From positions 1 through 11,661 of the forward strand of contig JAUVGM010000032.1 in the NCBI GenBank assembly GCA_030593785.1: a stretch of DNA of 11,661 nt, read 5' to 3'. A program made the translations under genes and the position numbers. This DNA is from Gammaproteobacteria bacterium. GTDB lineage: Bacteria > Pseudomonadota > Gammaproteobacteria > UBA6429 > Thiohalophilaceae. This document shows, one piece after another, positions 1-6,563 of the stretch. Numbering within the stretch: the first letter of the stretch is position 1; each line of letters opens with the position of its first letter. A model generated the notes under the pieces. It did no database searches. It saw only the letters and a program-made list of their open reading frames with translations, and was not told the origin of the DNA.

Positions 1-597
1 TTCGATAAACATGATTCCATTTCTGAAATTGTTGTAGCCGTTTCTAAAGAAGATGAATATTGGCCATCACTTAATTTGAACTTATCAAAACCACTTCATA
101 AAATCAGTGGCGGTAAAGAACGATGTGATTCAGTTCTTAATGGTTTGAAGTTTTTAGATGGCAAAGCTGCGGATAATGACTGGGTTTTAGTGCATGATGC
201 AGCACGTCCATGTTTACGTAATGAAGATTTAACGTTATTGCTCGATACACTAAAAGAGCATGAAGTAGGTGGTATCTTAGCTATCCCTGTAAGAGATACA
301 ATGAAACGTTCTACAGATGAAAATGTAATAACAGGAACAGTTGAGCGTGAGAACTTATGGCATGCTTTAACACCACAAATGTTTCGTTTTTCTATGATAA
401 AAGATGCACTTGAAACAGCATTAAATAAAAATGAAGTTATAACCGATGAGGCTTCTGCTATTGAATTAGCCGGTTATCAACCGGTATTGGTTGAAGGTCA
501 CTCAGACAATTTAAAAATCACACGTCCGGAAGATCTTGCTTTAGCTGCTTTCTATTTACGACAGGTTGATTTAGAACATCAAGAGGACAAAATATAA
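1..597 (+). CDS. ispD: 2-C-methyl-D-erythritol 4-phosphate cytidylyltransferase, 5'-truncated by window edge
   Basis: IspD transfers CMP from CTP to 2-C-methyl-D-erythritol 4-phosphate in the cytosolic MEP route to isoprenoid precursors. Reading frame 1 is open from the first base, and 198 residues are visible before TAA. Compared with the roughly 236-residue E. coli enzyme, about 35-40 N-terminal residues are missing, including the Gly-rich CTP-binding loop. Visible family signatures are GGKERCDSVLNGL, VHDAARPC, the PVRDTMKR stretch, ITDEASAIE and the C-terminal NLKITRPEDLALA. All align by eye with E. coli IspD. The first in-frame ATG (base 76) is internal and is not the real start. The stop overlaps the ispF start by one base (TAATG), so the two genes are almost certainly cotranscribed. 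Nothing indicates damage other than the window cut. Confidence 0.97.
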   Translation, partial: FDKHDSISEIVVAVSKEDEYWPSLNLNLSKPLHKISGGKERCDSVLNGLKFLDGKAADNDWVLVHDAARPCLRNEDLTLLLDTLKEHEVGGILAIPVRDTMKRSTDENVITGTVERENLWHALTPQMFRFSMIKDALETALNKNEVITDEASAIELAGYQPVLVEGHSDNLKITRPEDLALAAFYLRQVDLEHQEDKI

Positions 598-1064
598 TGC
601 GTATCGGACAAGGCTATGATGCTCATAAATTTAAAGAAGGTGGAAAACTTATTTTAGGTGGTGTTGATGTTCCTTACGATAAAGGAATGGAAGCCCATTC
701 TGATGGCGATGTGGTTATACATGCTTTATGTGATGCCTTACTCGGTGCGATGGCGCTTGGTGATATTGGAAAACATTTTCCTGATACCGATAATTCATAT
801 AAAGGAATAGACAGTCGACTTTTATTAAAAGAAGTGATGAATAAAGTGCGACAAGGTGGAATGAAATTAGGTAATGCTGACATAACCATAATTGCACAAG
901 AACCAAAGTTAGCACCACATATTGACGATATGCGAAAGATTCTTGCATCTGATATGTCAACGGCGGTTTGTAATGTAAGTGTTAAAGCAACCACCACAGA
1001 GAAAATGGGATTTACCGGTAGAGCAGAGGGTATTGCTGTTACCGCTATCGTACTTTTGGTCTAG
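597..1064 (+). CDS. ispF: 2-C-methyl-D-erythritol 2,4-cyclodiphosphate synthase
   Basis: IspF cyclises CDP-methylerythritol phosphate to 2-C-methyl-D-erythritol 2,4-cyclodiphosphate, two steps after IspD. It works as a homotrimer with a divalent metal at each active site. The 155-residue length is normal for the family. Metal ligands are visible as D8 and H10 (GYDAH) and H42 (VVIHALCDALLGA). HSDGD at 34-38, GDIGKHFPDTD and the C-terminal TTTEKMGFTGRAEGIA complete the signature. The start overlaps the ispD stop by one base and has a good Shine-Dalgarno, AAGAGGA at 581-587, nine bases upstream. The Q at residue 5, where some homologues have H, is outside the metal site. An inverted-repeat element begins seven bases after the stop. 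Confidence 0.98.
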   Translation: MRIGQGYDAHKFKEGGKLILGGVDVPYDKGMEAHSDGDVVIHALCDALLGAMALGDIGKHFPDTDNSYKGIDSRLLLKEVMNKVRQGGMKLGNADITIIAQEPKLAPHIDDMRKILASDMSTAVCNVSVKATTTEKMGFTGRAEGIAVTAIVLLV

Positions 1065-1070
1065 CTTTTT

Positions 1071-1230
1071 GTAGGTCGGCCTTTTACCCTCATATTTTAT
1101 ATTAACTGTGGGGCACTATGAGGCCGACGCGGTACTTAAAACAACCGCTATTGTTTTTAGTTCGTAAATTTTTAATTAATAAGTTTGTGGCTTCGTTATT
1201 TCACACCGTCGGCCTAAAGTGCCGACCTAC
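1071..1230. repeat. REP/BIME-like or MITE-like inverted-repeat element between ispF and truD
   Basis: Perfect 10-bp terminal inverted repeats bound this 160-bp stretch: GTAGGTCGGC at 1071-1080 and GCCGACCTAC at 1221-1230. A second nested pair is 9 bp long, AGGCCGACG at 1121-1129 and CGTCGGCCT at 1207-1215. The right unit is a compact hairpin (stem 1208-1213 with 1221-1226, loop CTAAAGT) preceded, on the minus strand, by GTAG. The left unit has the same stem halves (1075-1080 with 1123-1128) but a 42-base interior that can itself pair (CTCATA 1089-1094 with TATGAG 1117-1122). The interior also holds short hairpins, such as GCGGT 1129-1133 with ACCGC 1144-1148. A GTAG head plus an imperfect GC-rich palindrome, in opposed orientation, is the design of REP/BIME repeats. 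I see no transposase gene or clear target-site duplication. Confidence 0.7.
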
Positions 1231-1250
1231 ATAAAATATAAGTTTTTAAT

Positions 1251-2273
1251 ATGTTTGATTTTTCTTCCTATCACTACGCAAATAGCGAACCTTCCTTATC
1301 AGGTGTAATCCGAATTCAAGCTTCAGATTTTAAAGTAGACGAAAAGTTTGCATTTGAACTGACTGGAGAAGGCGAACATGCTCTGTTACATATAAAAAAA
1401 GAAGATACAAATACAGATTGGTTATCACGACAAATTTCTCAACTTGCTGGTGTGAGAAAAGTTGATGTAAGTTATGCAGGTTTAAAAGATCGTAATGCGA
1501 TCACAACACAGTGGTTTAGTGTTTGGTTACCAGGTAAACCTGATCCTGATTGGTCTCTTCTTAATTCAGACAAAGTTGAAATATTAACTTCATGTCGTCA
1601 TAACCGTAAATTACGCCGCGGAAGTCTTCGAGGTAATCAATTTACATTAATTGTTAGGAACGTAGAAGGTGATGCTGCAGATCTTGAAAGTCGAATTAAA
1701 ACAATAATAGATGACGGTGTACCTAATTATTTTGGTGATCAGCGATTTGGCATTGATGGTAAGAATCTGGAAAAAGCGACAATAATGTTTGGTGGCAGAC
1801 GGGAAAAAGATCGTTTTAAACGATCGATATATTTATCTGCTGCTCGCTCTGCAATGTTTAATGATGTTTTATCTCAACGTGTAAAAATGAATAAATGGGC
1901 GAATGGCATCCCTGGTGATGTTATGTTGCTTGATAATAGCCACAGTTATTTTTTAGCTGAAGAGATAGATGAAAAAATTATTCAACGTCTTAAAGAACAT
2001 GATATTCATCCAAGTGGACCTCTATGGGGTAGGGGGCAACTACTGTCAAAAGGTTCTGTTGCTGAACTTGAAAGTAAACTATCCGATAAATTTGAAATTT
2101 TTGATCTTGGTTTAAGAAATGCAAGACTTGATCAAGATCGCCGTTCATTACGCTTATCCGTTAACGATTTGCAATGTTCTTATGATTCTGAAAATAAAAT
2201 TCTCAGCTTATCTTTTTTCTTACCTGCGGGTGGATATGCAACTGCGGTATTGAGAGAAATAATTAAAGTTTAA
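1251..2273 (+). CDS. truD: tRNA pseudouridine(13) synthase TruD
   Basis: TruD converts uridine 13 in tRNA-Glu to pseudouridine. The protein has 340 residues, close to the 349 of E. coli. The catalytic aspartate is D80 in GLKDRNAITTQWF. Other conserved stretches are RKLRRGSLRGNQFTL (about 119-133), VPNYFGDQRFGI, KRSIYLSAARSAMFN and the C-terminal FLPAGGYATAVLREI. The segment from about residue 155 to 300 corresponds to the TRUD insertion domain. No convincing Shine-Dalgarno precedes the ATG. This start is chosen because the first residues line up with the E. coli N-terminus. The gene lies 20 bases downstream of the inverted-repeat element, so its transcription from ispDF would have to pass through those hairpins. 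Confidence 0.96.
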   Translation: MFDFSSYHYANSEPSLSGVIRIQASDFKVDEKFAFELTGEGEHALLHIKKEDTNTDWLSRQISQLAGVRKVDVSYAGLKDRNAITTQWFSVWLPGKPDPDWSLLNSDKVEILTSCRHNRKLRRGSLRGNQFTLIVRNVEGDAADLESRIKTIIDDGVPNYFGDQRFGIDGKNLEKATIMFGGRREKDRFKRSIYLSAARSAMFNDVLSQRVKMNKWANGIPGDVMLLDNSHSYFLAEEIDEKIIQRLKEHDIHPSGPLWGRGQLLSKGSVAELESKLSDKFEIFDLGLRNARLDQDRRSLRLSVNDLQCSYDSENKILSLSFFLPAGGYATAVLREIIKV

Positions 2274-2294
2274 CTAAGTGTTACAACTTATCTG

Positions 2295-2312
2295 TTTAAT
2301 AATATTATTAAA
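2295..2312. repeat. 18-bp perfect AT-only palindrome downstream of truD
   Basis: TTTAATAAT followed by its exact reverse complement. It lies 22 bases after the truD stop. It has no GC pairs and no following T-tract, so it is not a convincing intrinsic terminator. In AT-rich DNA such a palindrome may arise by chance. Confidence 0.4.
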
Positions 2313-2378
2313 TTGTAATATTGCTTCCCGTATAAAATTTCTGTTGCTTTCATTCATTATGTTGTAATATTTGCGTCT

Positions 2379-2402
2379 TATTATTCATAATTATGAATAA
2401 TA
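2379..2402. promoter_or_regulatory. 24-bp perfect palindrome, candidate operator of the symporter operon
   Basis: The left half TATTATTCATAA is followed directly by its exact reverse complement, with all 12 pairs matching and no spacer. It lies 127 bases before the small-subunit start. Length and symmetry suit a dimeric regulator site, and a cruciform is also possible. I cannot assign the regulator. Confidence 0.45.
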
Positions 2403-2529
2403 CTTTCAAAGTGGGTTGGTAGCATTATATATAAGCAAATGCTGTATATGATAAATGGGCTGATAGCTACTACATACATTAAATAATAAAGGAACCTGCT
2501 TTTCATTAAGTCACTTTTGGGGAATCTCT

Positions 2530-2781
2530 ATGAATAGATCTGATTACTGGAAGGAGAATTTGCGGCTGGTCGCGATATTGCTTGCAATATGGTTTGCCGT
2601 GTCATTCTTGTTTGGCATTATCCTGGTTGATACATTAAATGTGATCCGGGTTGGGGGCGTTGGACTGGGTTTTTGGTTTGCGCAGCAAGGTTCTATTTAC
2701 ACGTTCTTAGTATTGATTTTTGTATACACGAAAAAAATGAATGCACTAGATCGTAAATACGATGTACATGAAGACAAATAG
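2530..2781 (+). CDS. Sodium/solute symporter small subunit (DUF4212 / VC_2705-type partner)
   Basis: This 83-residue membrane protein belongs to the DUF4212 family, which is normally encoded just upstream of a VC_2705-type sodium:solute symporter and is taken to be its small subunit. The N-terminal YWKENLRLVAILLAIWF and the later GFWFAQQGSIYTFLVLIF followed by YTKKMNALDRKY are characteristic of the family. Two hydrophobic segments, at about 11-33 and 43-67, are likely transmembrane helices, with a charged C-terminal tail. GGGGA at 2519-2523 is a ribosome binding site with six-base spacing. The large subunit follows after 12 bases, and its Shine-Dalgarno overlaps this stop codon, indicating one mRNA and probably coupled translation. 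The exact role of the small subunit is not evident from sequence. Confidence 0.9.
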   Translation: MNRSDYWKENLRLVAILLAIWFAVSFLFGIILVDTLNVIRVGGVGLGFWFAQQGSIYTFLVLIFVYTKKMNALDRKYDVHEDK

Positions 2782-2785
2782 GAGG
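2780..2785 (+). promoter_or_regulatory. Consensus Shine-Dalgarno of the large symporter subunit, overlapping the upstream stop
   Basis: AGGAGG is a full anti-16S match, eight bases before the ATG at 2794. Its first two bases are also part of the TAG stop of the small subunit, so ribosomes ending there sit on the next initiation site. It is the strongest ribosome binding site seen in the window, consistent with high expression of the transporter. Confidence 0.85.
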
Positions 2786-2793
2786 CATAAACA

Positions 2794-4575
2794 ATGGAGT
2801 TAACTACATTAACTTATCTCTTTGTTGGTACCACCTTTGCCTTATATATAGGTATCGCTATATGGGCGCGTGCATCAACAACAAGTGAATTTTATGTTGC
2901 AGGAAAAGGTATTCATCCTGTGGCAAATGGTATGGCTACTGCCGCCGACTGGATGTCAGCAGCATCATTTATTTCCATGGCGGGTTTGATCGCCTTTAAT
3001 GGTTATGGTGCTTCTGTATTCTTAATGGGCTGGACTGGTGGTTATGTTTTATTAGCATTATTACTCGCACCTTACTTACGTAAATTTGGCAAGTTCACTG
3101 TTCCAGAATTTATTGGTGAACGTTACTACTCACGTACTGCGCGTATTGTTGCCGTGATTTGTTTGATTTTGGCTTCGATTACGTATGTAATTGGTCAAAT
3201 GAAAGGTATCGGGGTAGCATTCTCACGTTTCCTGGAAACAGATTACGATACGGGTCTCTACATTGGTATGGGCATCGTATTTATCTACTCTGTTCTTGGT
3301 GGTATGAAAGGTATTACCTATACGCAAATCGCTCAATACTGTGTATTGATTTTTGCCTATACCGTACCCGCTGTCTTTATTTCGTTAAACATTACAGGTA
3401 ATCCAATTCCTCAGTTAGGTATTTTAAGTACCATGGCGGATGGTAATACCTATATGATGGACAAACTAAATCTGGTGGTCTCCGAACTGGGGTTCAATGA
3501 ATATACAACCCAGGTAATGGGTAGCAAACTCAATATGTTTGCATATACTCTAACATTAATGATTGGTACTGCAGGTTTACCTCATGTCATCATTCGTTTC
3601 TTTACTGTACCTAAAGTGAAAGATGCTCGTGCGACAGCAGGCTGGGCTTTAGTCTTTATTGCTATCTTGTACACCACTGCACCTGCTGTAGGTTCTATGG
3701 CGCGTTTGAACTTGATGAACACAATTCAAACAGGTCCTGTCGGTGAAGTAACGGCAAATATTGAATATGAAAAACGTCCTCAGTGGTTTAAAAACTGGGA
3801 ATCAACCGGTCTTTTGAAATTTGAAGACAAGAACGGTGATGGTCGTATTCAGTACTATAACGACAAAAACAAGGACTTTGCTGCGAAAGCTGAATCATTT
3901 GGCTGGAAGGGTAATGAAATGGTCAAAGTTGATCGTGACATTATGGTGCTGGCAAACCCTGAAATCGCAAACTTACCAAACTGGGTTATTGCATTAGTTG
4001 TTGCGGGTGGCTTAGCCGCTGCACTATCAACGGCTGCTGGTTTGTTACTCGCGATAGCCTCGTCAATCTCACATGATTTATTAAAAGGTATCTTTAGACC
4101 TGATATATCTGAACGTGAAGAATTAATGGCAGGACGTATTGCCATGGCGGGCGCAATAGCGATGGCCGGCTACTTTGGCTTGCATCCACCCGATTTTGCG
4201 GCAGGTACGGTTGCGATTGCCTTTGGTTTAGCTGCTTCATCTATCTTCCCAGCGTTGATGATGGGTATCTTTAACAAGAAAGTAAATCGCACTGGTGCCG
4301 TTGCAGGTATGATCACAGGTATAAGCATTACTATGCTTTATGTATTCCAGCATAAAGGTATTATGTTTATTCCAGGAACATCATTCTTAGGTGACATGTC
4401 GCCTAACTGGTTCTTTGGCATATCACCTAATGCATTTGGTTGTGTTGGTGCATTAGCTAACTTTGCCGTTGCAATTGGTGTTTCCAAAATGACAGCTCCT
4501 GTTCCGGATCATATTCAACATCTTGTTGAAGATATCCGTGTTCCAGCAGGAGCAGGTGCAGCATCTGATCATTAA
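2794..4575 (+). CDS. Sodium:solute symporter large subunit, VC_2705 subfamily (probable acetate/monocarboxylate uptake)
   Basis: This inner-membrane transporter of 593 residues belongs to the SSS family and should couple substrate uptake to Na+. The N-terminal part shows STTSEFYVAGKGI, ATAADWMSAASFISMAG, FTVPEFIGERY and YSVLGGMKGITYTQIAQY, all typical of acetate-permease-like members. ALSTAAGLLLAIASS (about 410-424) contains adjacent Ser/Thr at 412-413 in the place of the Na2 site of vSGLT. A hydrophilic insert at about 315-390 separates membrane segments and includes DKNGDGRIQYYN at 345-356, which resembles a calcium-binding loop. The DUF4212 partner upstream places it in the two-subunit VC_2705 group (TIGR03648 in my recollection). 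The substrate is inferred from family context. Two hairpins, the second a strong terminator, follow the stop. Confidence 0.92.
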   Translation: MELTTLTYLFVGTTFALYIGIAIWARASTTSEFYVAGKGIHPVANGMATAADWMSAASFISMAGLIAFNGYGASVFLMGWTGGYVLLALLLAPYLRKFGKFTVPEFIGERYYSRTARIVAVICLILASITYVIGQMKGIGVAFSRFLETDYDTGLYIGMGIVFIYSVLGGMKGITYTQIAQYCVLIFAYTVPAVFISLNITGNPIPQLGILSTMADGNTYMMDKLNLVVSELGFNEYTTQVMGSKLNMFAYTLTLMIGTAGLPHVIIRFFTVPKVKDARATAGWALVFIAILYTTAPAVGSMARLNLMNTIQTGPVGEVTANIEYEKRPQWFKNWESTGLLKFEDKNGDGRIQYYNDKNKDFAAKAESFGWKGNEMVKVDRDIMVLANPEIANLPNWVIALVVAGGLAAALSTAAGLLLAIASSISHDLLKGIFRPDISEREELMAGRIAMAGAIAMAGYFGLHPPDFAAGTVAIAFGLAASSIFPALMMGIFNKKVNRTGAVAGMITGISITMLYVFQHKGIMFIPGTSFLGDMSPNWFFGISPNAFGCVGALANFAVAIGVSKMTAPVPDHIQHLVEDIRVPAGAGAASDH

Positions 4576-4595
4576 TCAATAGTTATATTGATTAA
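4572..4595 (+). repeat. 9-bp-stem inverted repeat spanning the symporter stop codon
   Basis: TTAATCAAT at 4572-4580 pairs exactly with ATTGATTAA at 4587-4595 around the six-base loop AGTTAT. The stem includes the TAA stop codon. It is AT-rich and lacks a T-tract. It may protect the mRNA 3' end or be incidental. A true terminator follows 19 bases later. Confidence 0.5.
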
Positions 4596-4614
4596 GTTCA
4601 TTGCTAAATAATAG

Positions 4615-4648
4615 AACCCCGTAAAGTAGATGCTTTGCGGGGTTTTTT
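4615..4648 (+). terminator. Intrinsic terminator after the symporter genes
   Basis: AACCCCGTAAAG at 4615-4626 pairs with CTTTGCGGGGTT at 4633-4644, giving 12 pairs including one T-G wobble, around the loop TAGATG. Six T residues run from 4643 to 4648. It should end most symporter transcripts before the downstream DUF294 gene. Confidence 0.92.
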
Positions 4649-4684
4649 ATTACTTTATTTAACTAACTATTTTTAATGAATCAC

Positions 4685-4690
4685 TATAAG
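4685..4690 (+). promoter_or_regulatory. Possible -10 element just before the DUF294 gene
   Basis: TATAAG matches five of six bases of the -10 consensus. It ends seven bases before the ATG at 4698, so a start from it would give an almost or fully leaderless mRNA. No good -35 is visible at the usual spacing and no Shine-Dalgarno is visible. Such elements are frequent by chance in AT-rich DNA. Confidence 0.25.
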
Positions 4691-4697
4691 ATAAAGT

Positions 4698-6563
4698 ATG
4701 GAAATTGAATTAATAGAAATTCGAGATTTTATTGCTTTATATCCACCGTTTGATGTCTTGGATGAAAATGCATTAAACACATTACCAAAGAAATTAACGA
4801 TCCGTTATTTTAGAAAAGGTAGTGCCTTCCCAGATTTAACTCTTAATAATAGAAATTTATACATTATTCGTACGGGGGCAGTTGAATTACGAAATCAACA
4901 AGAACAATTAGTTGATAAATTATCCGAAGGCGATATTTTTTTAGCTGAAAATGTGGACGATAAAACGTCTAATGTAATAAAAGGGGTATGTGCTGAAGAT
5001 ACTCTGGTTTATCTTTTAAGTTACGAAGACTTATTACTACTACAAAATGAGTTTGATGATTTTGATCGTCAATTCAATTTCTCGGTAAATGAACGTTTAC
5101 GTCATGCTGTTGAATTATCACATTCTGCTGATATGCGTGATCTAAGTGCAATGAAATTAAAAGTGAGTGAGCTCACAGATCGCCAGCCCGTCATTGTTGA
5201 TGCAGTCACTACTATACAAGAATCTGCAATATTAATGACGAATGAATATGTCTCATCAATATTAGTTACAAATAATGGGAAATTAGTAGGACTTTTAACG
5301 GATAAAGATATTCGAACTCGGTGCGTTGCAAAGGGGCTTGGCTATAATGAGCCCGTTAGTTCGATTATGAGTACGCACCTTGAAACGGTTTTAGACAAAA
5401 CTTTACTTTCTGAAGCTCTACTATTAATGACAAGAAATAAAATTCATCATTTACCTGTCATGAAGGATGATGAAGCTATTGGTATATTAACGACATCAGA
5501 TGTTGTTCGGCATCTGAGTGCAAATCCAACATTAATTGCGACAGATATTTATAAGGCAAACTCAGTTGACGCATTAAAAAAAATAAGTGCTCGACTACCC
5601 GAGTTACAATTGCAACTCTCATTATCCAGTTCAACGGCCAAACATATTGGAGAGGTTTTTTCTTCAATCACAGATGCAATAACATGTCGGCTACTCGAGT
5701 TGGCAGAAAATTTATATGGTAAAGCACCGGTAGAGTATGTATGGGCTGCTGGTGGTTCTCAGGCCAGAAATGAGCAAACATCCCATTCTGATCAAGATAA
5801 TGCACTTATTATTTCAGATGAGCTACAGCCTGAAGATGAAAAATATTTTGAGAATTTGAGTGATTTTGTTTGTGATGGTTTAGATGCTTGTGGCTATATT
5901 TATTGCCCGGGTGAAGCCATGGCAAGTAATCCTTTATGGCGTCAACCATTAAAAATATGGGTGAAAAAATTTACTCACTGGATACATAGTCCGGAACCAA
6001 AAGCACTGATGCTTTCAAGTATATTTTTTGATCTGAGGCCTGTGTATGGCACATTTTCTTTGTTTACTGAGTTACAGAATAATGTCCTTAAGCAAACTAA
6101 AAATAATGAGTTTTTTATTTCGCATATGGTGGGAAATGCCTTAACGCATCAACCTCCTTTAGGTTTTTTTAGGAATTTTGTTATGGTGCAAGATGAAAAA
6201 CATAAAAATACTCTGGATGTTAAACATCGAGGCGTTGTTCCTATTGTTGATATTGCCCGTGTTATTGCGCTGGATAATGGCATTAAAGCGACTAATACGG
6301 TAGATCGTCTTGATGCAGCCTTCAAATGTAATGCGCTGAGTGCTGAAATGCACGGTAACCTTATAGATGCACTGGAATATATTGGTTCTTTACGTATCCG
6401 ACATCAAGCAAAACAAATACGTGCAGGTTTAGATGCGGATAACTATTTACCTCCAGAAGAACTCTCTGGATTAGAAAAAAACCATTTAAAAGATTCATTT
6501 TCTATTATTAAAACGATGCAATATTTTTTTGAGAGCCGTTACCCTTCAGCAAGGATACGGTAA
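4698..6563 (+). CDS. CNB-like/CBS-pair/DUF294 nucleotidyltransferase-like regulatory protein
   Basis: This 621-residue cytosolic protein has a recognisable domain order. A cyclic-nucleotide-binding-like beta barrel spans about 5-130, two CBS motifs lie at about 155-212 and 218-275, a GlnD-like DUF294 nucleotidyltransferase domain spans about 300-430, and the DUF294 C-terminal domain about 440-610. The nucleotidyltransferase motif is G353-S354, ten residues, then D365-x-D367, the pol-beta-superfamily pattern, with R357 also in place. CBS2 contains KIHHLPVM and GILTTSDVVRHL. The first domain lacks the usual phosphate-binding GE...RxA signature, so cAMP binding is doubtful. By analogy with GlnD it may modify a protein or sense adenine nucleotides, but the target is unknown. 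The start is supported by family-like N-terminal residues (YPPFDVLDE), since no Shine-Dalgarno is seen. It overlaps the exonuclease gene by one base. Confidence 0.9.
   Translation: MEIELIEIRDFIALYPPFDVLDENALNTLPKKLTIRYFRKGSAFPDLTLNNRNLYIIRTGAVELRNQQEQLVDKLSEGDIFLAENVDDKTSNVIKGVCAEDTLVYLLSYEDLLLLQNEFDDFDRQFNFSVNERLRHAVELSHSADMRDLSAMKLKVSELTDRQPVIVDAVTTIQESAILMTNEYVSSILVTNNGKLVGLLTDKDIRTRCVAKGLGYNEPVSSIMSTHLETVLDKTLLSEALLLMTRNKIHHLPVMKDDEAIGILTTSDVVRHLSANPTLIATDIYKANSVDALKKISARLPELQLQLSLSSSTAKHIGEVFSSITDAITCRLLELAENLYGKAPVEYVWAAGGSQARNEQTSHSDQDNALIISDELQPEDEKYFENLSDFVCDGLDACGYIYCPGEAMASNPLWRQPLKIWVKKFTHWIHSPEPKALMLSSIFFDLRPVYGTFSLFTELQNNVLKQTKNNEFFISHMVGNALTHQPPLGFFRNFVMVQDEKHKNTLDVKHRGVVPIVDIARVIALDNGIKATNTVDRLDAAFKCNALSAEMHGNLIDALEYIGSLRIRHQAKQIRAGLDADNYLPPEELSGLEKNHLKDSFSIIKTMQYFFESRYPSARIR

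Larger units (their letters stand above)
2274..2529. promoter_or_regulatory. AT-rich upstream region of the symporter operon with clustered palindromes and repeats
   Basis: These 256 bases hold no gene that I can see. They carry an exact 18-bp palindrome at 2295-2312, a repeated word TTGTAATATT at 2313-2322 and 2362-2371 with an inverted TTACAA at 2281-2286, and an exact 24-bp palindrome at 2379-2402. No strong sigma-70 -35/-10 pair and no sigma-54 GG-N10-GC signature stood out. TATGAT at 2447-2452 is only a weak -10 candidate. GGGGA at 2519-2523 is the ribosome binding site of the downstream small-subunit gene. Calling the region regulatory is inference from its position and repeat content. 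Confidence 0.5.

Noticed and set aside
1071..1230. CRISPR array or intact insertion sequence
   Set aside because: The repeats are inverted rather than regularly spaced direct copies. There is no open frame for a transposase and no clear target duplication.
2401..2529. A sigma-54 promoter for the symporter
   Set aside because: I looked for a GG-N10-GC pattern, because some carbon-uptake operons use sigma-54, and found none at correct spacing.
3855..4145. Minus-strand open frame inside the symporter
   Set aside because: It is a shadow of the symporter coding frame, with no ribosome site or recognisable motif.
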